Source of the DNA: Siphonodentalium dalli
Taxonomy: Eukaryota > Mollusca > Scaphopoda > Gadilida > Siphonodentaliidae
DNA length: 64,000 nt
NCBI GenBank assembly: GCA_032622095.1
Contig: CP136062.1
Span: forward strand, 203,327,959-203,391,958
Reading direction: 5' to 3'
Positions 38,389 to 50,934 of the stretch are shown in pieces (positions within the stretch are counted from its first letter, which is position 1; every line of letters starts with the position of its first letter). The notes beneath the pieces are model-generated. The model was not told the origin of the DNA and did not search any database. It worked only from the letters and a program-made list of their open reading frames with translations. The position numbers and the translations under genes were made by a program.

Positions 38389-38928
38389 TATGGTGTCCTG
38401 TTTCCGCCATATACTTTTTTCGTTTCCTTCGTTTGGTTTTTTGCTTGCTTCAGTTACTTCGTGGCAAAGTAAGAAAAATAATCTCTGTTCATTCATGCGT
38501 CATTTTGTTGTTCTTTCGCTTTCGGTGGTTCCTTTGCGAAGTATCCAAAGAAAGTGTAGGAACCACCAAAACCCAACAACAACAACCAAGAAAACAGTTT
38601 TTCTTGGTTCTCTGTTGTTGTTGTTGAGTTTCAGCGGTTCCTTCGTTTGCTTCGGATACTTCGCAAAGGAACCACCGAAAGCGAAAAAACAAACAATGCA
38701 AGTGAAATATCAATGATGTCTTTTCGCTTTCTTCGTTTGATTTTTTTGCCTGCTTCGTTTGATTTTTTTCGCTACCTTCGGTTCCATCGTGGCTAAGGAA
38801 CTGCAATAATTGAGATTATTTTGCTTGCTTCGCCATGAAGGAACCGAAGCAAGCAAAAAAAACAAACGAAGGAAGCGAAGCAACTTCAAGCAAGTGAAAA
38901 AAGTGTGTGGCGGAAACAGGACACCATA
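38389..38928. mobile_element. 540-bp nested palindromic element
   Basis: Ends TATGGTGTCCTGTTTCCGCC and its complement GGCGGAAACAGGACACCATA. The interior is low-complexity TTCGTTTGC/CTTCG sequence with nested inverted segments (TTCGGTGGTTCCTTTGCGAA near 38520 against its complement near 38660; AACAACAACAACC against its complement). No gene. Confidence 0.85.
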
Positions 38929-39044
38929 GCACATACTATAAATGTATCGTATAAATCAATAATTCTCTGACCGTTGTTTGCTAATAGTATCTGAGAATCC
39001 TGTAATGAAGACATTTCGAATGTTTAGTTATGCAACTAAGACCA

Positions 39045-39295
39045 TTAACTCTTTCAGTGCCAGGGGCCGATCTCATCGGCCCTAATTTACGGTCTGTAGA
39101 GAGCCAGGGCCGATAAAATCGGCCCTAAAAAAATTATAAAATTAAAAAAAAAGGAAAATGATGAAAAATTGTTAGGCCAATGCATTCTCTTATATATGCG
39201 AGGCGACCTATGGTCGACTCGCATATATAAGAGAATGCATTGGCACAGGGTATATTGGTTGATAAAAAAATCAGATTTGGCACTGAAAAGGTTAA
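39045..39295 (-). mobile_element. TTAA family 2 MITE, internally deleted
   Basis: TTAACTCTTTCAGTGCCAGG to GGCACTGAAAAGGTTAA. One hairpin at about 39176-39242; middle deleted differently from the 16815 copy. Confidence 0.93.
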
Positions 39296-39583
39296 AATAA
39301 ATTATCTCTGTTCTCAGGCAATTGGATCTCAATTTTGAAATGAGGTATGGATGCTATTTATTCAGTTTTTCTCAAAATCTGGAAAACATGTTCCAGAAAC
39401 AAACAAGTCATTTTCATTCTTAAAATTCAATATTTCTAACAGAAAATATTGAACAAAAATTTCAAATGTCTTTTTAAAAGAATATTTCTGTGACAAGGAA
39501 GGTGCCTGAGAACACGGAATTTTTATTTATCTGGCCTAAGTGAGAGAATCCATTCAGTGACCGAAGTATTACCAATAACTTAC

Positions 39584-39767
39584 TTAACCCTTTCATGATG
39601 GGAGCGGGAGCCTCGCATATATAATTGAAGGCACTGGATTACAAGGACATGGTAACTATTGTTAGGCCAATGTATTCTCTTATATATGGGAGACTCGCAT
39701 ATATTAGAGAATGCATTGGCACAGGGTTTTACAACATTTCAGGAAGCTCCAGTCATGGAAGGGTGAA
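39584..39767 (-). mobile_element. Degraded TTAA family 3 MITE next to an exon
   Basis: TTAACCCTTTCATGATGGG to CCAGTCATGGAAGGGTGAA (right TTAA lost). Both hairpins are truncated. It ends about 28 bp before the SPG7 exon at 39795, so it supplies the branch-site region. Confidence 0.8.
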
Positions 39768-39794
39768 TTCATTTGTGATTGACTTCCATTTCAG

Positions 39795-39957
39795 GCACTG
39801 CTGCGCCCCGGACGATTTGATCGTCATATTACCATAGATTTGCCGACGATGATTGAGAGGGAAGAAATGTATGAGATGTATCTCAAGAAACTGAAAATGA
39901 AACGGAATCCTAAATCCTACTCCAGACGTCTGTCCCAAATGACTCCAGGAATGAGTG
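39795..39957 (+). CDS. SPG7: SPG7 exon: arginine fingers
   Basis: Acceptor CATTTCAG, donor GTACGT at 39958; 54 codons plus one base. ALLRPGRFDRHITIDLP contains the two arginines that contact ATP in the neighbouring subunit of the ring. It ends at LSQMTPGMSG, just before the ADIAN motif of the next exon. A decayed MITE ends about 28 bp upstream of the exon, on or beside the branch-site region. The following intron is 12.5 kb. Confidence 0.96.
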
Positions 39958-40446
39958 GTACGTTGAAGTATAATATTTAGACTCACAGTGCCTGCGGTGG
40001 TCGAAAAGGATCTTTTCCTTCACCCCCATCAATTTGTTGATATTTTTCAGGATTAATGATCACCATATTATTGTCTGGAGGAGGCAGATGACAGAGGAAA
40101 CAGAGCCCACAAGCTTTATTGTGGGGCAGGGAAGGGTTACAGTTTCACTGAAAAGCCCTCTGGCTAGATACCACTGATTATATGAGCCAGAAGTTGAGTT
40201 GAAAAGTAGTGTGGATTAGGATGGGTTGGGGGGGGGGGGGGGTAACAGTTTTTATTTTTTGTATTTTTTTTTTTTTGTAACTCGAATATCGAATGTTACA
40301 CTGTATTTTTTACAGCAATTTCAACATATTTTACGATATATACAAACTTCCATTTTTTATGTTCTGACATTTTTATTTACAGTGGTAAGCTTTTGTCTGA
40401 ACACCAATTTTTTTCATGATGGTCTAATTCTTGTTAATCTGTATAA

Positions 40447-40876
40447 TTAAAGGCCCATTTAATTTTCAAGTCACCAATTATTTTATTCATAGTACCTTGA
40501 TATATGGTTTTAATAACAATCTATGACATAAAATATGATTAAAATAATTTGGAATAGTTTGCAATGTCTGTGTCTCAGAAGGTACCCATAGAGTAATGGA
40601 AAATAGCTGAAATCATAGAAACATTTCCCCCTTTCATTCCCAGCATGCAACAGAATTCAAACTAAGACATAGAGTTATTCCCCTTCCATTGAACAGTCCA
40701 GATGAAACTTAAGTACAGAAGACACGTCGATACCTCAATAAAAACAACCTTCACTACTTATTACACCAGATCAGTTGATAATACAATGTTTTGGAGCTTC
40801 CTCTTTCAAATCGTTTTATAATATGGCTTATATTTATATAATCTTATCTGGGGGTTCGAAAATTAAGTGGCCTTAA
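40447..40876. mobile_element. TTAA family 5 MITE
   Basis: TTAA then AGGCCCATTTAATTTTC; AAATTAAGTGGCC then TTAA. Shares ATATATGGTTTTAATAACAA and GAGCTTCCTCTTTCAAAT with the copies at 25970 and 29284. A G-run at 40230-40242 lies upstream. Confidence 0.88.
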
Positions 40877-41199
40877 ACCACTAATATAAGATCACCTAAA
40901 AATATTCATCAATGAAATTTCCAGTTACCCAAACTAACCAGTCGCCATATTGAATAATATTGAGCAGGAAGTAACACCATGGTCAAGAAGCACGTGGATG
41001 CAAGTTATAATAAAAATGCTTGATTTTGGAAAATATATTTTAAAAAATGAGGTAATTTCTCATTGAGGCTTATTTCTGAGATATTTTATGGTGACAAGCA
41101 TATGGCCAGTTGTATTTGAACACATTGATTCACTATTTGTGTAAAAATTACTTGCAGTTTCTAATAGGAAAATAGTATTTCGGCAAACTGGGTTTTAAC

Positions 41200-42151
41200 T
41201 AGGGTTGAAACGATTAATCGACTAGTCGTAGACGACGCTAAAACAGAACGTCGACTCTGAATTTTGCCGTCGACTAGTCGTAGACGACGCTAAAACAGAA
41301 CGTCGACTCTGAATTTTGCCGTCGACTAGTCGGAACATAGTGTATTAGTTCCATGTATAACGTTTTCAAGATCGATTCCGACATAAACGGTGTTAACTGC
41401 GCGTAAGTTACGGTAAGTATAACGTTTGGTGGAACCCGGAATTGACAGTGTTACTAGTATAGACACACACGGTGACCCGACTATTAATTGAAAGAATGAA
41501 ATTGACAACACAATGTCTCACTCGTCGTTTGAGGTGAAAGACATCACTGCGACATGATGACAATGATTGACGCGGCTTTATCGTTTGTCGGAGACCGCTT
41601 TGATCTAGACACTGTGTATATTTCAATTGATCAATTGAAGGTCGCTTAAGGTGACGTCATTGTTGCTACCGTATATAAATGATACTGACATTAAGAACCG
41701 GCTATCGTATTCTACAACATAGCCTATTCTATAGGGCGTATTTAGTCGGAACATTAACATTTTATAGTGACACCGCTCGGCAACCGGTTTATTGGTGATC
41801 ACGTGACTAAACGAAATCTCGAACGCTGATATTAAATTTAAAACCTGTATAAATGATCGAGTTTCTAATCATTATCCACCACATGTCTAATTATATAATT
41901 ACATTCAGTGTGTTGGATAAATATCAAGATGTTTACAGTATTATTTCCCAAATAATTTGGTGTCTATGCAGGGAAATGCGCTATGCAATAGAACCGTCAT
42001 TGCATCAGTCATCAGTGTACGCCATGTACGATGAATTTTCCGTACCATGTTATGTTTGAAAGTTTTGATATCGGGTACCGACCAGTCGACGCAACGCGAC
42101 TTTTGGGTCTCGACTAGTCGACTCTGAAATTCACTAATCGTTTCAACACTA
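41200..42151. mobile_element. hAT-like element, 8-bp duplication GTTTTAAC
   Basis: GTTTTAAC at 41192-41199 and 42152-42159. Ends TAGGGTTGAAACGATTA and (reverse complement) TAGTGTTGAAACGATTA. CGACTAGTCG palindromes recur near both ends. A 52-bp unit is tandemly duplicated at 41219-41270 and 41271-41322. No transposase. Confidence 0.9.
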
Positions 42152-42422
42152 GTTTTAACATGTTTGGAATAATAGGCGATAAATGCTTTTCACCACAAAA
42201 TTACTCTGTCGGGAGCCTTTATAAGAAATTACCATGTTTTTGTTGTTGTATAAATAAAAAATAATAAGAGGGCCACATCAATAATTTTATTTCCATATTT
42301 ATTCTGAATATTCAAAAAGTTCAAAACTTATTCACAATTATAAATTTAATTAGTGTCTGTTGCAGAAGTACTCTTGGGATCCAAATAAGCATGCATGCAC
42401 GTTTACTATTTTCTTGGGAAAT

Positions 42423-42423
<1 letters not shown>

Positions 42424-42462
<39 letters not shown>
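42424..42462. repeat. Poly-C tract (39 C)
   Basis: An uninterrupted C run, with a second shorter run at 42787-42803. CCTGCACTATTATTTG and GTCTGCACTTTAAT occur twice around the second run (42737-42772, 42803-42835). Exact lengths may reflect sequencing or assembly. Confidence 0.9.
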
Positions 42463-42859
42463 TGCACAGTGCTTTTTTAATTTTAATTTATTAATTTTGA
42501 GGCTATGAAAATTGAAATCAGCACAAACTCAAGATTTCTATATGATTCTGATACCAAAATGATGAGCTTATAACTTTATGCATGTACATATTCAAGTATA
42601 GGATATACAAGTGAACATTTAAATATTGAATAAAACATCACATTACACATACTATATTGATTCCTATACTTGACCTACTAGTACTATAAAAAATATTTGT
42701 TTAACCACAGTTATGTTTATGTTTTGCTCTAAGTTCCCCCTGCACTATTATTTGGGTCTGCACTTTAATTAACTTTCAATGGAATCCCCCCCCCCCCCCC
42801 CCCTGCACTATTATTTGAGTCTGCACTTTAATTTGGAGCCCGAAAATAATGGCTAAAAG

Positions 42860-43394
42860 ACATTATTCCTTGAACGTATCAATCCATCTACAGTATTAAT
42901 TTCTAGACTTCTTGAAAAAAATAAAAAGCCACCATATCCCCAGGACATAAGTGGTGCCCCTCTTATAATTGCCTGATAACACAGGTATATGTTATTAGAG
43001 GACCTGGGACTGCAGTGGTAGTAGGAGGGCGCGAAGCGCCCAGGATGGTCGAAAAGATCGAGAGATCTTCTCCTTCACCCTCAATTTGATGTTTCGGTGT
43101 TGTTTTGCATGGTGGGTCCGCTGTGGTCGCGACCTTGTGACTGGGCGTATATAATATTATGATTATTATCAACGCACTTGTGGTGCATTATGTCAATAAA
43201 ATTAGCCCACAAATATGGACTTACTTGATATTTTCAATTTATTATTTATTATTCCTTTATTTATATACTGTACTGATTGCATGTACCATACTTACGCGGT
43301 CTCTCGTGAAACGATAATTCGTTCTACCTTCTATGTCGTATATTGGTAAACACACAATTATATAGCTATAATATTTGCAGCGGAGAACTCTTAA
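42860..43394. other. Intron sequence with a short dispersed repeat
   Basis: 43045-43090 (GGTCGAAAAGATC ... TCTTCTCCTTCACCC) recurs at about 39993-40035 (GGTCGAAAAGGATC ... CTTCACCCC). Nothing coding recognised. Confidence 0.5.
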
Positions 43395-43866
43395 TTAAGG
43401 GTGCTCGGTCCCGATCGGGGGACCCTGTATTGCTATTTCCTTGGTTTTGGGTGTGGGGTGTTTGGTTCGGGTCGGGGAGCCCGCCGGTCGGGGCTAGGAT
43501 GGGTTGGGTGTCGGTATTTGGGGTCTGTTAATTTTCGGGGATCTATCCCGGGAGTTGGTGGTTTCGCGTGGTCGGGGCGGGCGGGTTGCGGGTGTGGGAT
43601 AGATGTCTCTAGAATCGAGTGATTATTATTGTTAATGGTAGGCACTTGGTTTTGGAGTTGTCCGTCTTGTGCCCGCGATTTGTTCGCTTGGATCGGGTGG
43701 TTCTGCTGGCTTGTGGGGGGTCTCCGAGGGTTGGTGGACTTGGGGAATCGATAGCTGATCGTTCTGGGCTTTGATGGGTGTGTTCCTCGACTCGAGTCGG
43801 ATACCCCCCCCCCCCCGGGCCGGGGGTGGTGTTGCAGGGACCTCTGTTCGGATTGAGTACCTTTAA
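43395..43866. mobile_element. TTAA family 6 element, GC-rich copy
   Basis: TTAA then GGGTGCTCGGTCCCGATC at the left; TTCGGATTGAGTACC then TTAA at the right, matching the 3088-3437 ends with changes. Rich in GGGG/CCCC and TCGGG strings, unlike its surroundings. The long antisense open frame here is a composition effect. Confidence 0.7.
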
Positions 43867-44377
43867 TATATAAACACAATGTTACAAGTAATTGGTCTGA
43901 TAATTGCGTTGTTGGGAAGATTCGGTCTGGATTTCGCGCCTGGTGTGGTGCCCATAACCGGCAGTGCACGGCCGGTGCTTCCGGGTGTGGGGGTGATTCC
44001 GGGTGCGGAACTTTTTCGGAATTTTTTCGGATTATTTTTTGTTTTTCGAAACCATTCATGTACATTGTTGTGCTTATACCTATTAATACCAGAATATAAA
44101 CACTAGCAAATTTTGGATCATATCATTAATAGAATTTACGAAAAGCCTCAATTGATATAAACTAGAAATACGTGTGCTGTCAGCGTAGCATTTTGTTACC
44201 AAAGTGACATATACTTAAGTATGGGATATTATACTTGGATCAATAATTGCTATATTTTTGGCATACTGGGCTTTGGGGGAATGATAGTTTACTTCTATAT
44301 TGTCTTGATTTTTGCAGATAATACGACATCTTCGGATTATAGGCAATATCGAGTGGGGTACCTGGAGGGTGGATTTT

Positions 44378-44450
44378 GTCATGCTGGCCTGCTTTGTGGG
44401 ATAGCGTCGCTGAACTTGCCCTCTGGGGATCTCATTCTGCAAATACCATG
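44378..44450. repeat. Fragment of the CAAGCCT foldback MITE
   Basis: GGGATAGCGTCGCTGAACTT, then GCCCTCTGGGGATCTCATTC and TGCAAATACCATGCA match one arm and outer part of the family. Confidence 0.7.
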
Positions 44451-44570
44451 CATCATGTTTTGTACCTCAATTACTATATTTGATTTTTATTCATTTAGTT
44501 CTAGACATTCAATATTTCACTACAAGTTCACTATAACAATAGACTGTAATTGTTATATTCTTGACAATGG

Positions 44571-45465
44571 CTGAGACTAATTCAGAAAGCACTGTGGCAC
44601 TCGGCACGCTGGATGAAGATCCCAATTATAACCTGAAAAAAATTATCTCTGGTCCAGGGGGGACTAGACTTTGGTGAACAAGAAGATGAGAATATCTTAC
44701 AAATACCCAATTGTCAGTATTTTTCTCCAAAATCGTTTCATGATAACGTATCTACAAGTGATGACTGTCTATCTGTTTTTCACCTGAACTGTCAAAGTCT
44801 TAATTCGCACTGGGATGATTTTAATAACTCTAATGTTTGAATTACAAAATAATAAATCAAAATTTGGAGTTATTGGCCTAACTGAAATCTTCAGGACTCC
44901 GGATAGTATTGATTTTCCACTTAATGGATACCATCCATTAATTAAACGGTGCCGTCCGGATGGAGATGACTGTCACGGCGGTGTTGGCATGTACATTCGA
45001 AAAGACTTATCTTATAAAATCAGAGAAGATTTAACAACATTTATTCCTCATGTATTTGAGTCACTTTTTGTTGAAGTGTTGACAAATAAAAATAAAACGT
45101 ATATAATTGGAACAATTTATAGGCCTAATACAGCACCAAAAGCGGACCTAGATAAATTATCAACCTTATGAATGGAGAAAATGGACCAAAACCAATAGAG
45201 AACATAAAAAAATAGTTTTGATGGGAGATTTCAACATTGACTTATTGAAATACGTGTAGACATGATAAAACTAACAATTTTCTTAATTATATCTTTGCCT
45301 CTAGTTTCCTCCCAACAATAACAAAACCAACTAGAGTGTCAAACTTCACTGCTACTCTGATAGATCAGATTTTAATAAATGATCCAACTATTGATTATGA
45401 AACGGGTATTATACTAAGTGAGATATCAGACCACTTCGGTACTTTCCTCTGTTATAAGAGTAACA
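44571..45465 (+). pseudogene. LINE endonuclease (APE-like), frameshifted
   Basis: Readable in pieces across at least three frames: an N-terminal start (MAETNSESTVAL), FHLNCQSLNSHWDDF (metal-binding Asn region), IGLTEIFRTPDS (catalytic Glu), IIGTIYRPN, MGDFNIDLL (catalytic Asp-Asn) and SEISDHFGTFL (Ser-Asp-His). The order matches the exonuclease-endonuclease-phosphatase fold of LINE endonucleases that nick target DNA. Breaks lie near 44660, 44826, 45170 and 45260. Confidence 0.88.
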
Positions 45466-47370
45466 AAAATAAATCTTGCCCAAAAGCTAAAATAGAATAC
45501 TGGCGGAACTATAATGATGAAAATATATCATGCTTTAAAAGACTACTAGGAACGGCTAATTATAATAGTGTTGTAGGACGAACGTGTCCACAGGAGTCAT
45601 ATAAATCATTTATGGAAATTTATTTAAATGCCTTTGAAATAGCTTTTCCATTAAAACGATCACGATCAAAATCCACCAAACAGAAACCATGGATTACCAA
45701 GGGAATGATGATTTCATCTGAACATAAAGCTAAACTTTTTACCACAAAGCTTAAGAACCCTTCCGAAAGTAATGTAACAGAATACAAAGAATTTTGTAAA
45801 CTTTTTAATAAAATAAAACGAGCAAGTAAGACCTTGTACTATAAAAATATGATAAATGAATATAAACATAATATGAAAAAAACATGGAAACTGATTGGTG
45901 AGATAATGCAACAAAGATCTAAAAAATTAGAATATCCCATGTCATTCATTATTGGGGGTGTCGAAAGTGGAAATAGGAAAGAAGCTGCTGACGCCTTTAA
46001 TGAATATTTTTCTACCATTGGCGCTACTGCGGCTGAGAAAATATCACAAACTTGTAACAAATACTCTTCATACTTACCTACACCTTGTAGTGAAACAATC
46101 TTTTTTCATCCCACTACACCGGAAGAAATTCATACAACGGTTTCCTTAAGTAAAGGGAAGCACAGCATTGACAAAGATGGTCTTAGCTCTTTCATTATGA
46201 AGAAAGTTATCTCGGAAATTTCACAACCCTTATGTCATATTTTCAATCTCTCAATGGAAACAGGAATTGTTCCAGAAGACATGAAGATAGCAAAAGTTAT
46301 ACCCCTCTTCAAATCAGGCGACCAAAAGATAATGGGAAATTATCGCCCAATAAGTATTCTGCCCATTTTTTTCTAAAATCTTAGAAAAAATTGTATGTCA
46401 CAGACTAGTTGTTTTTTTAAATAAACATGATTACTCTCTATCATAATCAATATGGGTTTAGAAAAGATCATTCAACAATTCATCCAATTTTGAAGCTACT
46501 CTATGATGTGGGTTTGAATAATGATAAGAAGGGTAAAGATTGTAGCTATCTGTATTTATTGATTTTTCCAAAGCTTTTGACACAATAAATCATGAAATTT
46601 TGCTAAATAAACTTGATTCTTATGGAATAAGAGGCAAAGCCAATGAGTGGTTTAGAAATTATCTGACAAATAGATACCAATGTGTGAACTGGAAGGTATG
46701 GTTTCTTCTAAATTTCCAATTACATGTGGAGTCCCCCAGGGATCTGTTGCAGGCCCGATTCTTTTTCTGGTCTATGTTAATGATATGCACAGATCTAATA
46801 ACCTATCACTTTTATCCTTTGCTGATGACACAACTGTGTATTCTTCACATCACAACCTTGATTATTTGTATGACTACTTCAACAAAGAGCTTGAAAAATT
46901 GAGTACTTGGTGTAGAGCAACAAACTATCATTAAATACAAATAAGACTAAATATATGGTGATACAACCAATAAATGGCCCGTATTTAGTTGCAAATAGAA
47001 TGTTGAATATAAATAAACAGCCGATTGAAAGGATAGGATCCGATTGTCAAGAAAAATCTTTCAAATTTTTAGGTATTCACATAGATGAACATCTGACATT
47101 TGAATACCATGTGAAAGCTGTTTGTGCGAAAATTTCTAATTCTCTTTATGCTATAAATCGAGTAAAAAATTTCCTTTCTTTCGATTGTCTTAGAATGCTA
47201 TATCTTACCTTAGTACATTCTCACATTCTTTATGGAATTGAGTTATGGGGAAATGCAAGTACTCAAAATCAAGTTATTGTACTTCAGAAAAAGGCAATTC
47301 GAGCTATTAATAAAAAACGCTACAATAGTCACACCGAACCATTATTTAAATCTAATACATTTTGAAGCTG
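45466..47370 (+). pseudogene. LINE reverse transcriptase, frameshifted
   Basis: An open stretch to 46373 includes AKVIPLFKSGDQKIMGNYRP. After frame breaks come [34 protein letters not shown] (motif A Asp), [20 protein letters not shown] (motif B) and [11 protein letters not shown] (motif C; FADD at 46818-46829), then FKFLGIHIDEHLTFEYHVK. Catalytic aspartates remain, but the frame is interrupted near 46373, 46435, 46555, 46690 and 46930, so it is not functional. Confidence 0.9.
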
Positions 47371-48335
47371 CATGATGAGTATATGCATCGGATATGTCTA
47401 TTTATGCACGACTGGAAATATGTAAATGTTCCCAAATCATTTGTTAATAGTTTTAGAATATATAAACATCCGAGTATGAGTACTAGGTCCTCAGGAAAAA
47501 TACAGGAAACAAGGGCTCGCATTAAATTCACTGAAAAACTACCCTCCTCATGTATTTCCAAAAATTTGGAACACTCTTGACGTTACTCTACAGAATATCC
47601 AATCGAAGCCAGGCTTTAAGAACAAATTTACCAAATCAATTATTGACAATTATTCTTCGAATATTAAGTGCAAAAACAAGTTTTGTCCAGATTGTACTAA
47701 AAAGATTGAATTAACTCTAACTTTTGGAATTGAACTTCCAATAAGGAAAGAAATTATAACTATAAAACGACCTTCTCTCATTAGTAAAATGAATTTTAAA
47801 AAATGAGAAGATGTGCCTGATGAATATATATATATTATATGTAAATGCATGTATGTGTGCGCTTATGTGTATATATGCATGTAGATATTTGTTGTTTTTT
47901 TTTCAATCATCTGTGTTGTTGAGTGCCTATATTCAGTGCAAATATTAACTATTTGGTGCAAACTGATTAGAACATTGTCTAGTTTGAACAGATTTATTTT
48001 TGAACTTTATAGCTAAAGATTAAAATTTTTTAAATCAAATTGTAAACAACGCAGAAACACACAAAGCCCTCGTGTCATTATTATTTCATTATATTATATG
48101 GTTTGAACCCCACCCAGTATGTCAATTTTGCATAAATGCCAATTTTGTATACATTTGTATATCTTCCATATTTTTGTCCATATTTTCCGTTTCCAAATGG
48201 TGGCGGCAGGAAGACGACCATATGGTCATGCCACCACCATATGACATATTATTGTTTATTATTTAATTATATATGTGTAACACATTTTATGATGATATGC
48301 CATAATAAAATATTTACTTACTTACTTACTTAAAG

Positions 48336-50195
48336 CCCACCAAAAGTCTCACCATGTCTGACCGTGGCAAATTATTGATTGGGTAGGGCCCACGAGCTTT
48401 AATAAGGGGTTGAGGGTGCCCTGGGAGTCCCTGACGATGTAGATATCGTTGATGGTGCTGCTGCTGCTGAGCGAGCCTGGAGTGGTGCGCTGAAATGGAG
48501 AACGGGGCCCCCGATGTTAGTATGTATATACATATATATAATGTATAAACTCATGTGTACAAAAGCAAGCAGTTTTTGATGTCAGGAAAACAAGGGGGAG
48601 GGCGGGCGCGACACCCGCATATGAGAGAGAGAGCCCGACAAGTAATGGTATGTTGTTACGTATTTATGACCCACCCTACCTCCCATACCGTAGCACGGGC
48701 GTAGGTGAAAACATATTTTGACAATTTCATATACAGTGTTAATTCAGGATTTTATTAGCTGAAAATTCCAATAGCCTGTTTGAACACTGCTGTATTGAAT
48801 GGCATGTGATGTTGAGCAGAAGAGTAGAAGGGCGGCGAACATCCGAGGATGATCGATGTGATAGAGAGAGAGAGAGAGAGAGAGAGGGGAGGATTGGAGT
48901 TGGTGAGTTACCCCGGAATGTTGATGCATTTTTCTATCCCATCCTTCTTCCCCATGTCGTGCACGGGCGTAGGTGAAAGCATATTCCTTAACAATCATAT
49001 ACAGTGTTTAATTCAGATTTTTATTCGCTGAAGTAATTTTTGAACGATAATGAACAGGACATGATATACATCTATATATACAATTATTGTACAGGTGAAC
49101 ATATTTTTTTTGGTTTATATGATTTTTTTGGTTATTTTATTTGTATTATGTAAAATTATGAATGTACAAATTGATAATTACAATGTATTCTTGAAGGGCC
49201 TGGGGACTTGGGCCTAATATAAATTATTTTAATTGAGTTTTACATTTACATTTGAGTGACATTCTGACCTTTTCCTGAAATCCAGTTCAATGTCCTCAGA
49301 ACTCCACTCAGGGAATCAGAGCACAGGTGCGACCTAATTCTCTGACACCTGTCAATCACAGAGCAATCATGGAAAATTCCATGCTGATGACATCACACCA
49401 GGTGGCTCCGGGCACAGATGTTGACCCAAATCCCTGACACCTGTCAATCAGAAAGCAAAATCTGGAAAATTCCATGCTGATTAGTGTGCTGATGACATCA
49501 CCACCATGTGGCAATCTGTCAATCAACCAAAAATCACATGAAGATGTCATTGAACAGGGGCTGATTACTGAAACTAACATGATGATGCCAATCATGCACA
49601 TGTGCTTTGGACTGAAACTAACATCTGTTGGGGCTATCAATGAACTGAAACTTAAATCATACCAGGTGTTTTGTTTCTGGAAATTTGCAAGCCAAACATT
49701 AAAATTATCTGAGGTCCAGGTGTCCTAAAGTCAAATCTATATGAAAATCAAAGTGGATCATTACCTTCAATAATAATAAATAACAAAAAAAAGACCCACT
49801 ATTATAGTATCTACATTGGGTATTTTCCAAGCCTGCTCAACTGGTTGTGCTATCATGGATCTATCAATGTGTTTGGTTCAAGCTGATTGAGCTTTGATTT
49901 TGGTAGAACAAGCTGGTGCTATAAAAAGTAATAAAATGTCCCAAAGATTTAGTTTCTTCATTGGCCATCCCCTAGCCAGGTCGACTGGTTACACTATCAT
50001 TGATATATATCTATGATTTGGTGGGTCCTACTGATTTAGCTGATGTTGGTAGAACAAACTGGTGGTAAATCACAATGCTTCCAGATAGTGCCAAAATTAT
50101 TTTAGTGTAACCATTCTGGAATATAGCTATTTTGAATATATGTCACACAACGAATGTACTGAAAAATGAAATGTTATCGTTCTCTGCATAATAGA
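48336..50195. other. Intron sequence with low-copy duplications
   Basis: 48690-48765 and 48958-49035 share GCACGGGCGTAGGTGAAA and CATATACAGTGT. A (GA)n run is at 48861-48887. 49326-49409 and 49416-49505 are a roughly 90-bp tandem duplication (GACACCTGTCAATCA; GGAAAATTCCATGCTGAT). 49830-50070 holds two diverged units with TTGGTAGAACAA. No gene recognised. Confidence 0.65.
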
Positions 50196-50259
50196 ACTAT
50201 CGAACCCTCAGACTATCGAACCCTCAGACTATTGAACGCTCGGACTATTGATCCCTCAG
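50196..50259. repeat. 16-bp tandem repeat, four units
   Basis: ACTATCGAACCCTCAG repeated four times with substitutions. Confidence 0.92.
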
Positions 50260-50415
50260 ACTAACGCACTGTCCCCCCATGCAGATTATCCATTTTAAAT
50301 TCTGCATAAGACATTCTATTTTTTTTTGTGCCAGAAAATAAATTGTGGCCATTTACGCTGTTCTTGTAGAGGCTATAGAAGGGGTGACATTTTAAAGGTA
50401 CTCAAGGCCTGGGTT

Positions 50416-50672
50416 CAAGTCTTGAAATAGTGTGCCTTGTCATTTGCAGAATGAGGTCCCCCAGAGGGTGATTTAGTGATGCTACCCCGCATAGGGGTTA
50501 GCATCACCAAATTCACCCTCTGGGAACCTCATTCTGGCTGAGTTGTAAGCAGAATGAGGTCCCCAGAGGGTGAATTTGGTGATGCTAACCCGCTGTGTGG
50601 TGGGTATCATCACTAAATTCACCCTCTGGGGACCTCATTCTGCAAATGACAGGCACACTATTTAAAGACTTG
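50416..50672. mobile_element. hAT-type foldback MITE, CAAGCCT family
   Basis: Perfect 8-bp duplication CCTGGGTT at 50408-50415 and 50673-50680. Ends CAAGTCTTGAAATAGTGTG and CACACTATTTAAAGACTTG. Two inner hairpins. Confidence 0.93.
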
Positions 50673-50934
50673 CCTGGGTTCATGTGAAAAGTTGTGAACT
50701 TCTGTTAAAAACAACTATCACCAACAAGTACATGTAAAATGGAATGAGTCAGCTCTTTCATTTGAGTTTGACTCTTCCATTTGAATTGTATCTGATAGCG
50801 ATTTTTATTGCCCACCTAATTTGCTATAAAATAAATTGGGTTAGGTCAACAAAATAAAGATTTGATAAAATGAAAAAAAAATCCTAAATCGGAATAATAT
50901 TGCATTAAACCTGTCTCTGAGGTTACGTACCTTT

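Larger units (their letters stand above)
44571..48335 (+). mobile_element. CR1/L2-like non-LTR retrotransposon (LINE), decayed
   Basis: Contains an APE-type endonuclease then a reverse transcriptase in the order typical of CR1/L2/jockey-group LINEs, broken by several frameshifts. A 3' region (about 47806-48310) of non-coding sequence ends in a (TTAC)n tail at 48311-48332, the kind of short tandem tail CR1/L2-like LINEs use instead of poly-A. It lies in the sense direction in the 12.5 kb SPG7 intron. The 5' end is approximate. Confidence 0.88.

Noticed and set aside
38390-38934. Several 60-110 codon frames on both strands
   Set aside because: They are translations of the low-complexity nested palindrome; the same composition is open on both strands.
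43433-44065. 210-codon open frame on the - strand, rich in Pro, His and Arg
   Set aside because: It lies over the GC-rich TTAA family 6 copy and its flank, has no domain, and its Pro-rich composition follows from GGGG/TCGGG strings on the + strand.
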